A stretch of 64,000 nucleotides of DNA from Alopecurus myosuroides (Eukaryota > Streptophyta > Magnoliopsida > Poales > Poaceae). Positions within the stretch are counted from its first letter, which is position 1. The number at the start of each line of letters is the position of its first letter. The notes beneath the pieces were generated by a model. It was not told the DNA's origin. It searched no databases and was given only the letters and a program-made list of their open reading frames with translations. The DNA lies in NCBI GenBank assembly GCA_028641055.1, contig CM054061.1, forward strand, positions 112,476,019 through 112,540,018. The letters run 5' to 3'. Shown one piece after another: positions 54,915 through 64,000 of the stretch. A program made the position numbers and the translations under genes.

Positions 54915-55278
54915 GTTGTTTACTCAAGGTGATTTTGATTTTTTCAATCGTGGAGGACCTTGATCTTCAACAGGAATGCATTATTGGTAAAAGCACTTGA
55001 TGACAAGGTTAGACCATCGGAGACTGTCGTGAACTCGGTGCCAATTTGGGTATGAATTTATGATGTTACATGGGGTAAGTAGAACGAAGCAACTGTCATG
55101 AGGTGGGGCAACCTGTTCGGAAGAGCTCTGGAGGTGGATACTTCGGATGATAAAATGAGTTTTTTGCGGGTTAGAGTGGAGCTGCCATATGACCGACGTC
55201 TACAGAACCGACTTACCATTAGGGTGAAAGGGAAGCCTAATGCCCCAAATGATTACAAACTCAAATATGAGCGACTTA
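54915..55278 (+). pseudogene. LINE ORF1 fragment (DUF4283-type)
   Basis: With some frame changes it reads VVNSVPIWV, then MRWGNLFGRALEVDTSDDKM, MSFLRVRVELPYDRRLQNRL and KLKYERL. This is the part of plant L1-type ORF1 (DUF4283 and following) that precedes the zinc knuckle. Stops occur near 55045 and 55078. A MITE interrupts it at 55279. Confidence 0.72.
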
Positions 55279-55573
55279 GGGAATCTTTAATGGGTTGTAA
55301 GATAAACCCGTATGATAGTAGACCAACTCATCAACCAACAACGTACCATACAATTATGTCAATAGTTTGTCGGTAGAGTTGTTGGTAAAGTAATACAATC
55401 TATCCAATCAAATAGTTAATTTAGTGAGACGAAAGAAAAAAGTGTCTTGGCATTCGTGATGTCTTGTTGGTTGCATATCATACAACCCATAGTCCATTAT
55501 TACTATGGCATGTAAAATTTTAGCTGAGTTGGCATGTTATCTTACAGTGACATGGACATTGTTGGAGATTCCC
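55279..55573. mobile_element. Tourist-like MITE, 295 bp
   Basis: The ends are GGGAATCT and AGATTCCC. Further imperfect pairing continues inward (both sides have TGTAAGATAA), and TTA lies on both sides (55276-55278 and 55574-55576). A 3-base TTA duplication and GGG-type ends fit PIF/Harbinger-derived Tourist MITEs. No ORF. Confidence 0.75.
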
Positions 55574-55576
55574 TTA

Positions 55577-55769
55577 CCGGCATCTCCATTGAGGTTGCGT
55601 AGGGAATGGAAAGGATTTGTGTAAGAAGAGAAGGAGGGGTGCACCGTCCCTCGAAGATGGTGCCAATTAATGTGTTGGAGAATGCTGCGCAGTTTGAGGT
55701 AAATAAGCAAAAATCTAGTAGCTTGTCAGAGAAGCGTAAGAAAATGAGTGGAAGGAAACCATTGTATAA
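55577..55769 (+). other. Unassigned, possible continuation of the LINE ORF1 fragment
   Basis: One frame reads VPINVLENAAQFEVNKQKSS and EKRKKMSGRKPLYKGL, a Lys-rich tail that could belong to LINE ORF1. I do not recognise a domain. Similar unassigned sequence continues at 57508-57770. Confidence 0.35.
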
Positions 55770-57507
55770 GGGCCTCTCCAATGTGCTACCCAAAACATAA
55801 GCATTGGACATGAAGTGATAGTAACAACGCAGACTAACTCCTCCCCTCCCCTCCGGGTCGCGCGCGCGGGCGACCCCGGGGGCCAAACCCTAGCCGCCGA
55901 GCACCCCCCTGCCCCGACCAACCCCGGCCGCTGCCGCCGCCGGCCTCACGCGATGGTGGTGGCGGCCCCCCTGGCCGTCAAACATGGAAGGGGAGGAGGG
56001 CGCGCCCCGGCCGGCCGTTGTCGCGCGGCAGAGGAGGTCTCCGGGCGGCGCACGGCGGAGCAGCAGGCGCGACGAGGACTCGTGGAGGTGCGACGGCGAC
56101 CGGTCCTGCAGCAAGGAGAGCGGCGGCGCTTGAGTGGAGGCGGTGCATCGGTGCGGTCTGGCGGCGGCGGCGCCGGCCCGAAGCCCTGGAGGAGAGCGGC
56201 GGCGCTGGAGGGGCCAGGGCGACCTGGCGCGTTGCTGCCGCATCCTTTCACGGCGTGGGCGCGCGGCGGAGGCCGCCGACGGGGCCGGTGCACGGGGAGG
56301 ACGGAGCAGACCGGCGCGGATCTGGTGGCGGCGGCGCCGGCCCGGAGCCCTGGAGGAGTGCGGCGGCACGGGAGTTGCCAGGACGACCTGGCGCGCTGCT
56401 GCCGTCTCCTTCCACGGCGAGGGCGTGCGGCGGCGGCATCTGACGTGGCCGGTGGTGCTCGTGGAGGAGAGGGATTGGGCCCGATCTGGGCTCCTCAGGG
56501 CCCGAGCTGGGCCAATCAGGCCGTTTGCTGTTGGGCTGTCAGCTAGAGGGCTTGACAGCCGCAGCGGGGCCAGGTGGTTCGTCTCGGACAGGAGGGATTC
56601 GATGGGTGGCTTTCTGCAGGCGTTGATGGCGGAGGCGGCGGAGTGGGTCCACATTTTTGGAAGAGTGCGGCGCGCTGGAGCGACCAGATGGTCCTGGCGA
56701 GCTGCTGCCGGCTCTCGCCAAGTCGTGGGACCGCGATGGCGGCCTTCCGTCGGCAACGGTGGAGGAGTCTTGTGCCTGATCCGTGTCGCTCGTGCCGCGA
56801 CGGCTACGAGGCTGTCAGCCTGAGTTGGTTGAACAGCCGTAGCGGGGCACGGGTGGCCCTGGCTTGTGGAGGAGGCGGAGTGGAGGCTGCGGATCTTCGT
56901 CGATGGCAGAGGTGGTTGATGAACGGGTTTCTCGGTAGCGCAGGCGATGAAGGTTCTTGACGTTTTTTGGCTACGTTGGCGAGGTGCTGCGGCGGCGGCG
57001 GTGTGAGTGGTTGGTGGCCGCCCCAAGCAGATGGACTAGATGAGAGGTGCTCGGCTCTACGGACGAAAGTCTTGCCCACCTTGTTGGTGCTGGTGGCGAC
57101 GGCGCTTGCGAGTGTCGTTTCCCTCCTTGGAGGCGTCGCCAAGTGTGCCGGCTCTCTCTCTCCCCTCCGTCAGTTTGGTTGAGGTCTCCGGGTGAAAGCC
57201 TAGATTCGAGTTGGATCAGCGCGGTGGCGGCGTCTTTGATGTCGTTACTCTGTTGGGAGCATCGCGTTTGGAGGCTCGGCTGTGTTATCCTCTCGCTCCT
57301 CCGTTGTTTGCCGCTGTCCGAGTTTGTTCGTGTGGCTCAATCTAGGATAGGCTCTCGTGTAGTTTTTATGTCGGGAGTGGAGTTGTTGCTATGAGTGTTG
57401 TTCGCAACATGTTGTAGCGTTCTTGTATCAAAATTTCTGCCTTCTATAAAAATCAGGTGCGCAATTGCGTACCCTCGAAAAAAAAAACATAAGCATTGGA
57501 GACGCCC
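55770..57507. other. Tiny inverted-repeat element split by a retroposon
   Basis: GGGCCTCTCCAATG (55770-55783) and CATTGGAGACGCCC (57494-57507) are inverted with one mismatch. Without the retroposon and its duplicated target the element is only 46 bp. Flanks are TAA and TGA. The ends resemble those of the Tourist-like MITE 200 bp upstream. Confidence 0.45.
55809..57486 (+). mobile_element. GC-rich non-LTR retroposon with poly-A and 14-bp target duplication
   Basis: ACATAAGCATTGGA occurs before (55795-55808) and after (57487-57500) a 1.68-kb segment that ends in a run of ten As, the mark of target-primed reverse transcription. The 5' half is very GC-rich with GCCGCCGCCGG words. At 56158-56460 a unit with GGCGGCGCCGGCCCG and GCCCTGGAGGAG is tandemly repeated about 166 bases apart, and a diverged third copy may lie near 56645. 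Long frames on both strands (243 and 378 codons) are by-products of GC content. I see no endonuclease or reverse transcriptase, so it is probably a non-autonomous LINE-derived unit. Confidence 0.72.
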
Positions 57508-57967
57508 TGAAGGGGAAGGTAGTGGTCTTAAGGTAGCTAGCTTCCCTGGGCACATCGGACATGATCCCAGCTTTTCAGGGCATGAGTCACTGGGCTGCGA
57601 CGTATGGCGTATCAGATGACTCCATCTCCGTGGTGGATCAGGTGCCACACAAGGGGACAACAACACAGAAGGACGTCTTCGTGTTTAGACAGAACTTGGC
57701 CATTGTGTCTTATGACGGCGACCAGAAGGGCGGGGAGCAGAAGCGTGTGTTAGAATGTCTGTTAGAGCATGTACAATCGAAGACGCTTAGATTGGCGCTT
57801 AACAAAGAAAAAACAATCAGTGGCGGATTGGCACGTGAGCAGATGGCTAAAAGAAACAAAAGGTTTTTCCGCGTACCCCTTCACCTACCTTAGGCGATTA
57901 GGGTTTTGGCAGCGACTGAGGCGCCCGTGGATCTCGATCGACGGGGCGAGGGATTCAAGGTCGGGAG
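57508..57967 (+). other. Unassigned sequence and presumed 5' leader of the LINE
   Basis: From 57508 to about 57770 a frame reads SVVDQVPHKGTTTQKDVFVF without a known domain. From about 57890 (GGCGATTAGGGTTTTGGCAG) it looks like the 5' leader of the LINE whose ORF1 starts at 57968. A GAGCATGTACAATCGAAGACG word near 57773 resembles MITE ends but has no partner. Confidence 0.35.
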
Positions 57968-59104
57968 ATGGCTTCATCATCCGATCAGAACGGAGGGAAG
58001 GCGAAGACGGCCACGCCTAATGAGGCGAGGTCTCGGTTGGAGGAGGCTCTGGGGAAGCTGGACATCACAGAGGAAGAAGCAACGCCGTTTGTGATCGATG
58101 ATCGCGAAGCGGAGGAGGAGAAGAAGTGGATGTTGGCGGGGAAGATCCTTCATCGCAGCATCTTCCACATCCAAACTATCTCGAGTGCGCTTCGGCCCGC
58201 TTGGGGGAACCCTAGGGGACTTGTTTTCCGATCTTTCGGAGAGAATGTCTTCGTGGCTGAATTCGAGAGCCAGCGAGACCGGGACCGTGTGTGGGAAGGA
58301 TCCCCCTGGCATGTGAGTAAGCATGCCGTGATCTTGTCCGAATTTACAGACTGCATGAGGCCGACTGAACTGCGGTTCGACAGCCTCAAAGTTTGGGCAA
58401 GGATCATCAATCTACCATATAATTTGAGGACAACGTTCTGGTGTAAGGAGATCGCCAAACAGATAGACAAGGAAGCCTCCAACGCTCAGTTTGATCACCT
58501 GGGAGGATATTTGAGGGCGAGAGTCTCCATTGATATTGCCAAACCTCTCCGGAGGTGGGTGCTGATTGACTCGGCGAAGAGGAAAAGCATTGACATGTAC
58601 GAAGTTCAGTACGAGAACATCCCCCACTTCTGTTTTGCTTGTGGCCGAATTGGGCATGCAGATATGCTATGCCCAATGCCGGGAACGAAAGATGCTGATG
58701 GTAAGTGGCCCTTTGGACCAGAACTGAGCCCTGTCGAGGAAAGAAGGAAGGCCTCGGCGTCTTCAAACGATAATTCCTCCAAGGATCACTATGCATCTCA
58801 GAGTAAAAAAGAAACAAAGCAATCCAGTACTAACGTGGAAAAGGGCCCGGAGGCGACTTCACCCTTTAAAAAGAAACATCTCAAACGGAAGGTGGAGCCC
58901 CAAGGGAAAATTTATCGAGAGGTTCCAAAACCTCTTATGATCGCTGATACGCCGTTTGCTGCCGTTGGAGAATCCCTCAATGATCCACGACAGGAAGAGA
59001 CTGATGTTTTATCGGGCACAGGTGGGAGCAATAAGAAACAAAGAACCCCTAGTGGGTCGGAAGATTTGGCAGCGGCTGCGATGCAGCCCTGCCCGGGCCA
59101 ATGA
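57968..59104 (+). CDS. LINE ORF1: RNA-binding protein with DUF4283-type domain and CCHC knuckle
   Basis: 378 residues, unbroken. Residues about 50-190 form the DUF4283-type region (GLVFRSFGENVFVAEFESQR, SLKVWARIINLPYNLR). The zinc knuckle CFACGRIGHADMLC (CX2CX4HX4C, about residues 218-231) follows, then a Ser/Lys-rich tail. Plant L1-type ORF1 proteins bind the element RNA and go with it into the target-primed reverse transcription complex. The ATG at 57968 follows a GC-rich leader. The stop at 59102-59104 overlaps the ORF2 start (ATGA), so translation of ORF2 probably depends on termination and restart. Confidence 0.85.
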   Translation: MASSSDQNGGKAKTATPNEARSRLEEALGKLDITEEEATPFVIDDREAEEEKKWMLAGKILHRSIFHIQTISSALRPAWGNPRGLVFRSFGENVFVAEFESQRDRDRVWEGSPWHVSKHAVILSEFTDCMRPTELRFDSLKVWARIINLPYNLRTTFWCKEIAKQIDKEASNAQFDHLGGYLRARVSIDIAKPLRRWVLIDSAKRKSIDMYEVQYENIPHFCFACGRIGHADMLCPMPGTKDADGKWPFGPELSPVEERRKASASSNDNSSKDHYASQSKKETKQSSTNVEKGPEATSPFKKKHLKRKVEPQGKIYREVPKPLMIADTPFAAVGESLNDPRQEETDVLSGTGGSNKKQRTPSGSEDLAAAAMQPCPGQ

Positions 59105-60049
59105 ATGCTATAAGCTTCAACAGTCGAGGGCTTGGGAACCTATCGACTGTTCGTGAGCTTCGTAAAATTGCGAAGCAGGAAGTCCCCTCCCTCTTATTCG
59201 TTATGGAGACCAAAATCAGAGGGAAACGTGTGGAAGCATTGCGTGTATCGCTAGGCTTTTCTGGTTGTTTTGCTGTTGATAGCAATGGACTTAGTGGTGG
59301 CGTTGGCTTGTTCTGGACTGAAGAGGTAATTGTTGATATAAAAAATTACAGCCAAGCGCATATTGATGCTACGGTCACATGGAAGGATCGTGGACTGCCG
59401 CCGTGGAGGTTCACTGGTTTCTACGGGGAACCAAGGTCTGAAAATCGTCACCATAGCTGGAGTTTTCTCCGTACTCTCCATGGGATCCAACATGATGGGT
59501 GGATCTGCATGGGAGACTTCAACGAGACCATGTACGCGGAGGAGCACTTTAGTGCTCGTGAGAGACCGAACTGGCAGATGCAGGCGTTCCGCGAGGCAAT
59601 TGAATTCTGTTCCTTCCAGGATATGGGCTGGAGAGGAGTCCCATTCACATGGGATAACAACCAACAAGGGGCTGCTAATGTCAAGGCAAGGTTGGATCGA
59701 GTGCTAGCAAATCCGTCCTTCCTTAACCTGTTTTGGTTCTCAAGTGTGAGACACATCAGTTCATCCGTCTCTGATCACTGTTATGTTCTAGCTGAACTGC
59801 ATGTTGAACAAGCAAATTCTTGGCCGAAGGGGCCTCGGTCGTTTCGATATGAAAACGTTTGGCAGACTCACTGTGAGTACGACCAACTGGTTAGGAACAC
59901 TTGGCAGCCAGGCTCGGGGCAGGCGGGTCTGACAGGTGTGATCCAAGCATTATCATCGGTCCAACGTGAGCTCACTTCGTGGGGGGATCGTGAGTTTGGG
60001 AATCTAAATAAAAAGGTCCGCAAACTACAGAAGAAACTTGAGAGCCTAA
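59101..60049 (+). CDS. LINE ORF2, endonuclease part only (truncated by LTR element)
   Basis: The frame starts at 59101 in an ATGA overlap with ORF1. It encodes an APE-type endonuclease: FNSRGLGN (Asn), VMETKIRG (Glu), CMGDFNETMY (Asp, Asn), VPFTWDNNQ, KARLDRVLAN and SVSDHCYVL (Asp-His), all expected catalytic motifs. After about 315 residues (RKLQKKLESL) the frame runs into an LTR at about 60050, so the reverse transcriptase is missing here and should continue right of the window. The endonuclease nicks target DNA to prime reverse transcription. With no frameshift so far, this LINE was probably intact when interrupted. Confidence 0.88.
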
Positions 60050-60530
60050 TGATGGGGGGACGATAACCCGGTAGGCCAAACTCCAAGGAGTAACCCGGCC
60101 CAAAGGACGGTGCGCAGGATCCGGCTAAGGATAAGGAAGCTTGTGGAAGGCCCAAGCTTGTAGGCCCAGCAATCCGGATTATGGGTTACTGTAAAGGAAA
60201 GCTAGAGTTTGTGCGCCGTGTCCGGGTAGGATCCAGGATGCGCCTTGGGGAATAAGCCAGGGGGTACGGGTGCTTTATAAACCAACCCCCAGGTCTAGTT
60301 TTAGACAGAGATCTAAGAACCCTAGCAATATCGCGTGATATCGAGTATCGAGTGTAATCCCAGAGTTGAGTTATTATATCAAGATCGGAGACTCGGCGAC
60401 TTTGATTGCCGGCTACCAGATCGAGTTGCACCATGTTTTCCTCTGAGCTAAACCCTCTCCCAAACGCCTGTGTCGTCTTGCCCCAAGATCAGTTACCCCC
60501 GGTAACATCTGTCGTGATTATCCCACGACA
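60050..60530 (+). repeat. 5' LTR of element G
   Basis: It ends TATCCCACGACA at 60530, just before the primer binding site. The start is set at TGATGGGGGG (60050), where LINE ORF2 homology stops; a start at 60053 is equally possible. The matching 3' LTR is outside the window. Confidence 0.65.
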
Positions 60531-60532
60531 GT

Positions 60533-60550
60533 TGGCGCCCACCGTGGGGC
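60533..60550 (+). other. Primer binding site of element G
   Basis: TGGCGCCCACCGTGGGGC begins two bases after the LTR end, as is usual in this group. The exact tRNA is not assigned here. Confidence 0.8.
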
Positions 60551-60593
60551 CTGCGTCCAAAGGTGTTTACATCACGGGAGAAGCTCGGAAGGG

Positions 60594-61061
60594 CATGGAG
60601 AATCTTGTCATCGGCGAAATCTACATCGACCACGAAGGAGAAAAGATGGTGGATGATTCCGGCTGGGGGCCGGAGTCGGATCACCTCGAATCCGGATCCG
60701 TCGTGATGATCGGCCGGATCAGCGTCTTCATTGGTATGGTATGTACTTCCAATTCGATCCCTGACAACGTTGGATCTGATTCTATGCCAGGAAAAGCCAC
60801 GTCTATCCGATCAGATGATGAAGAATCGATTGGAACGACACATCCGGCAGAAGAACCCATCGCGGAGTGGGAACAGCCGGAGGAGCCGGCATGGACCCCA
60901 CGCGACCGGGCCGAAAGAGAAGATGATACCGGGTCTATCCTGGATCTACTGGAAAACCGGTATGAGGAGAACGGTGAGGAAGAACAGCATGAACTCACAC
61001 CGGATATCGTACGCCGAGTTGCAGTCTATGCGGCCCCGCGGCCAACCAAGGAAACGCAACT
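60594..61061 (+). pseudogene. Element G gag leader, separated from the main gag frame by a frameshift
   Basis: From the ATG at 60594 (MENLVIGEIYIDHEGEKMVD) an acidic leader rich in Glu and Asp runs to about 61060, where the main gag frame begins one frame over. One small indel near 61060 would explain this. The frame nominally stays open to 61161. No domain is known for the leader. Confidence 0.55.
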
Positions 61062-63872
61062 GTGGCATCAGTCGGGGCGGCTCAGGCAGTGGCCCCGCGA
61101 CAGGGCGCGGCTAACGGAGACCCGGTCTTGGCCCGGGTTGATGGAGAGTCGGCGTCAGTAACCAGCAGAGCAGCGGATGAGGAGTTGCATGCAAATACGT
61201 TCGGATTCTTAGAAAACCGGACACCAGGGGCGGGTCCTTCGAACCCGCGCCACCCGGCCTTATTCGATAATAATCTGATTCTAGACCCCACGGTTCACGC
61301 AACGGTTATCACTCCGGAAAACGCAGCGGAACGCGTCAGGGATCTGGACGTGGCTCGTCGTGCGCTGGAACAGCAAAGAAGGCAGGTAGAGGCAGAAAAG
61401 CAAGGGATGGCCACGCGGCAGCGTGAGCTAGATGCGTTGGAAACCCGGCTCCGAGAGGAAACGTCCAGAATACATCAAAGGCACCACACCAGGTTACCAG
61501 CAATGGGCGGGGTTATTAATCCGGCTAATTTATTTGTTACACCTCAGGACCAGCCGATACCAGTGGTGAACCAGGGAACCGCACCCCAACAGATGACAGC
61601 AGCGACACATCCGGCGAATGAGCGGACCGGGTTACCCCCACCACAAACTAGAGTCACAACCGGCAACGATCTACCACCACCGCCACCATCACGATTCCGC
61701 ACACCAGCCGGCCACTACAATAACCCCATGGACAATGTATATGCAGCGACACTCGCGTTGAATCAAATCCCTGTGGGAGAGTCGCCCCATGCAGAGAAGA
61801 CTCGGCAAGCCATCGATCTGCTGCACACTGCGGTGGCACAGCAAGCCAATTATCCGGATCACAGAAGCGGTATGCACGGGACGCCATACGTCAGTCAACA
61901 GCAAGGGAATATCCAAACAAGTTCAGCGCGACGGAGGGAAGAGCAGCAGCAAATGCCGCCTCCTCCCCGCGCCCAGGCAGCATCAGCAGCACAGGCCGTC
62001 GTGGACAGTTCTAGGGCTCGGAGGGCCGCGGCCGGGTCTGCAGCGCATGGACTTCCCGCAGCATCGCGCCCAGCCGCGCCCCCCGCGGTATCACACGTTT
62101 CTAGAGCAAGGCCGACCTCAATCGTTCTTGCGGGGCCTAAGTGTCTCTCGGACAGTATCAGAGCTGAACCTTACCCGGAAAAATTCAAAGAGCCAGGGAA
62201 AGTAGTGAATTATGAGCCAACTATGGATCCCGAAACATGGCTAAGCAGTTACGAGATGGCAATGTCAATTCGCAACGCGTCCGAGAACCTCCAAGCCAAG
62301 TTCATGTACCTGATGATGTCGGAAGGAGCAGCAAAGTTGTGGTTCACCAATTTGCCGGAAGGATCGATCAAGTCCTGGGAGGAATTGAAGACCGCGTTTG
62401 TCAAGCACTTTCACGGGACCTGCAGGAAATTATTCACTATTGATGATCTAGAGCGATGCGTCCAGAAGAAAGGAGAATCGGCGCGTAGTTGGGTGCGTCA
62501 GGTTATGGAGATACTTCATTCATCCACGGATATCCAGCCCAAGGATGCACTACAGGCCATGGCAAAAACATGCAAGTATATACCTTTAGTGCAAAAGTTA
62601 ACTCGCATGAAGTCTAGTCGAAATGCGTCGGAAGTTACAATGGGAGAATTGATGGATGCGTGCAACAAACACGCTGCGACAGACACTACAGAAGAGGAAG
62701 CTGATGACAAGAAGGTAAAAGCAAACACAAGCAATAACGGAAGAACCGGCAATGGATCAGCATCAGGTAATAACGGAAATAGCCAGAACAAGCGCCCGTT
62801 CGAAGGAGGCTCCGAGTTTGTCGCCAACACAGAAGCCGGGTCTTCGAGGCCCAGAGCAGAAGCAAATTTCAACGGAGGTAACCACAATGGAGGAAACTAT
62901 CAAGGTCCACCAAGGCCGGGTAACAATTGGGACATATTCAGGATGGCATGCCCGAAGCACAGCAGGAATGGCAGACCAGCTAACCACTCCCTAGAACAAT
63001 GCGCCGATTTACAAAGATGGAAAAATGAGGAAGTGCACAGAGCTATGCGAGGTGCAGGACGGGGAGGAGGACCGGGTCCAGGGGCAAACCCGGGCAACGG
63101 CCCACCCCCAGCCGGTAATCCGGCGGCTGGAAGTCAAGGTAATAACCAAGGGGGGGCAGGAGGTTTCCAGGCTAACCCCAAACAATTGGGTCAATATCAT
63201 GTGCATACCATAGGAGGCTCTAACAAGGACAAAAAGATACTGAAGCAAGCGGTCAAGTCAGTTTCGTTAGCCATCCCGAGGTACTTGAGATGGTCAGAAC
63301 AGGAGGTAACATGGAGCAGAAGGGATCACCCAGAAAGAGTGGAGCACCCAGGAGTCTTGGCGCTGGTAGTCGCACCGCAAGTCAATGGGTACGAACTGAA
63401 AAAGGTTTTAATGGATGGTGGAAGCAGCATCAATATACTGTATTGGGAAACCTTCCTACGCACGGGTCCCAAGAAGACCATTACCATACATGGAAATCGA
63501 GACATAGCAGCTGAATGCGACGAAGGAGATGCAGCAATGGCCGAGCAGGCCTGTAGAAAAGAAGAACTCAAGCAGTACCGGTCTCAAGCAGACCCGGAGG
63601 GTAGAGCCACATCAAAAAGGCCGAGTACTGAAGGCGAACGAGCAAAATCCAAGGTAACACAAGATGCTAAAATGGTGGCTTTTGTCAAGGATGACCCCTC
63701 CAAACAATCCTCCACAGAAGAAGAAGCTGCACGATCACTCACAACCGGCCATGTCATGGAAACACCTTACCCGGGTTGGCTAGCAAACCCGGTACTCGTC
63801 ATGAAAAAGTCTAACGTATGGAGAATGTGCACCGGTCACGCCAGTTCGGGGCCGGTGTCCACGAAGAACTAA
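61062..63872 (+). CDS. gag: Element G gag and protease, fused in frame to a reverse transcriptase stub
   Basis: 936 codons. A Glu/Arg-rich coiled coil (about residues 95-145) is followed by a Pro/Gln-rich linker. The gag core has PYPEKFKEPGKVVNYEP, ETWLSSYEMAMSIRNAS and WEELKTAFVKHFHGTCRKLF (about residues 368-455). A Cys/His segment CPKHSRNGRPANHSLEQC (near residue 630) takes the place of a zinc knuckle. A Gly/Pro-rich stretch comes next, and then a retropepsin-like site LMDGGSSINILYW (near residue 783). Only about 120 residues later comes WLANPVLVMKKSNVWRMC, the start of a reverse transcriptase, which then ends at a stop. The usual stretch between protease and RT is shortened and nearly all RT is gone, so internal deletion is likely. 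Confidence 0.82.
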   Translation: MASVGAAQAVAPRQGAANGDPVLARVDGESASVTSRAADEELHANTFGFLENRTPGAGPSNPRHPALFDNNLILDPTVHATVITPENAAERVRDLDVARRALEQQRRQVEAEKQGMATRQRELDALETRLREETSRIHQRHHTRLPAMGGVINPANLFVTPQDQPIPVVNQGTAPQQMTAATHPANERTGLPPPQTRVTTGNDLPPPPPSRFRTPAGHYNNPMDNVYAATLALNQIPVGESPHAEKTRQAIDLLHTAVAQQANYPDHRSGMHGTPYVSQQQGNIQTSSARRREEQQQMPPPPRAQAASAAQAVVDSSRARRAAAGSAAHGLPAASRPAAPPAVSHVSRARPTSIVLAGPKCLSDSIRAEPYPEKFKEPGKVVNYEPTMDPETWLSSYEMAMSIRNASENLQAKFMYLMMSEGAAKLWFTNLPEGSIKSWEELKTAFVKHFHGTCRKLFTIDDLERCVQKKGESARSWVRQVMEILHSSTDIQPKDALQAMAKTCKYIPLVQKLTRMKSSRNASEVTMGELMDACNKHAATDTTEEEADDKKVKANTSNNGRTGNGSASGNNGNSQNKRPFEGGSEFVANTEAGSSRPRAEANFNGGNHNGGNYQGPPRPGNNWDIFRMACPKHSRNGRPANHSLEQCADLQRWKNEEVHRAMRGAGRGGGPGPGANPGNGPPPAGNPAAGSQGNNQGGAGGFQANPKQLGQYHVHTIGGSNKDKKILKQAVKSVSLAIPRYLRWSEQEVTWSRRDHPERVEHPGVLALVVAPQVNGYELKKVLMDGGSSINILYWETFLRTGPKKTITIHGNRDIAAECDEGDAAMAEQACRKEELKQYRSQADPEGRATSKRPSTEGERAKSKVTQDAKMVAFVKDDPSKQSSTEEEAARSLTTGHVMETPYPGWLANPVLVMKKSNVWRMCTGHASSGPVSTKN

Positions 63873-64000
63873 ACAATGTAACGGGCAGCAGGTTTCAGAT
63901 GCGCTCTTTTCCTACCCAGGGTACCTAAGGGGACTGGAAGGTTTTTAATGAGGCAGCCTGCTGATCCAAACTTTCTCGCAGCAATAAAGAGATGGTTATC
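63873..64000 (+). other. Element G internal region after the deletion
   Basis: Contains CCCAGGGTACCTAAGGGGAC and an AATGAGGCAGCC word. No RT, RNase H or integrase motif is seen before the window ends. Confidence 0.4.

Larger units (their letters stand above)
60050..64000 (+). mobile_element. Gypsy-type LTR element G, 5' LTR and gag-protease, pol deleted; continues past window
   Basis: A 481-bp LTR (60050-60530), a primer binding site starting TGGCGCCCACC and a long gag-protease frame place it among non-chromodomain gypsy elements (Tat/Athila branch) by the DGGSS-type protease. The frame passes from protease to a short reverse transcriptase start and then stops, so most of pol is deleted. It lies in a LINE ORF2. 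Confidence 0.8.

Noticed and set aside
55890..57026. 378-codon minus-strand ORF and 243-codon plus-strand ORF in the GC-rich retroposon
   Set aside because: High GC content removes stop codons on both strands; the sequence is Ala/Arg/Pro low complexity and tracks the tandem module.
57561..57893. 110-codon ORF upstream of the LINE as a separate gene
   Set aside because: No domain, mixed with MITE-like words and not supported by a promoter or conserved start; left unassigned.

Overview
The window is a stack of nested transposable elements from a large grass genome, most likely Triticeae or a close relative. This is judged from multi-kilobase CACTA elements with subterminal repeats of the type CTTTAGTCCCGGTT, a Tekay-type gypsy element with 4.4-kb LTRs, Tourist-like and LINE insertions, and the absence of any recognisable host gene. 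No family database could be searched, so elements are labelled A-D and G here rather than given published family names.

Layout. Positions 1-11287 hold a chromodomain gypsy element, cut by the window start: the 3' part of its 5' LTR, an extra ORF, gag, a broken pol, and a full 3' LTR. It sits inside ORF2 of CACTA element C (minus strand, 11288-31372). C is also split by CACTA element A (minus, 13431-24919, TSD AAT), which is complete from end to end. The right end of C at 31372 lies in the middle of the transposase of CACTA element B (plus, 31373-50856). The first half of B and the far end of C must therefore lie left of the window. B carries two further insertions in its ORF2. One (39341-44499) joins a gypsy LTR fragment to a 3.85-kb second copy of A's transposase region. 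The other is a 4.18-kb solo LTR (45062-49240, TSD CTGCT) related to the LTR of the first gypsy element.

After B come a 360-bp tandem array, a scrap of copia reverse transcriptase, a truncated CACTA D (from 52142), a LINE ORF1 fragment split by a Tourist-like MITE (TSD TTA), a GC-rich poly-A retroposon with a 14-bp TSD, and a LINE with ORF1 and the endonuclease part of ORF2 (57968-60049). That LINE is cut by a gypsy-type element G whose gag-protease ORF is fused to a stub of reverse transcriptase (60050-64000).

How the parts work together. CACTA elements A, B and C share one plan: terminal repeats, ORF1 (Transposase_21-type transposase with Transpos_assoc, DUF4218 and DUF4216-like parts), then a second internal set of the same subterminal repeats beside a CpG-rich segment, then ORF2, then the other end. 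ORF2 is an accessory protein that ends in an Ulp1/C48-protease-like domain in the two elements (A and B) where its 3' part is visible. This reads as a transposase gene and an accessory gene, the latter with its own internal promoter that may be controlled by the element's own DNA-binding protein. A roughly 100-bp hairpin-forming motif lies upstream of both ORF1 and ORF2 of C and of ORF2 of B. B alone also has an intact 83-codon ORF near its 3' end, coding for an RNase H1-type hybrid-binding domain joined to a C-terminal membrane anchor. The large ORFs of all the CACTA elements are broken, so nothing here looks autonomous.
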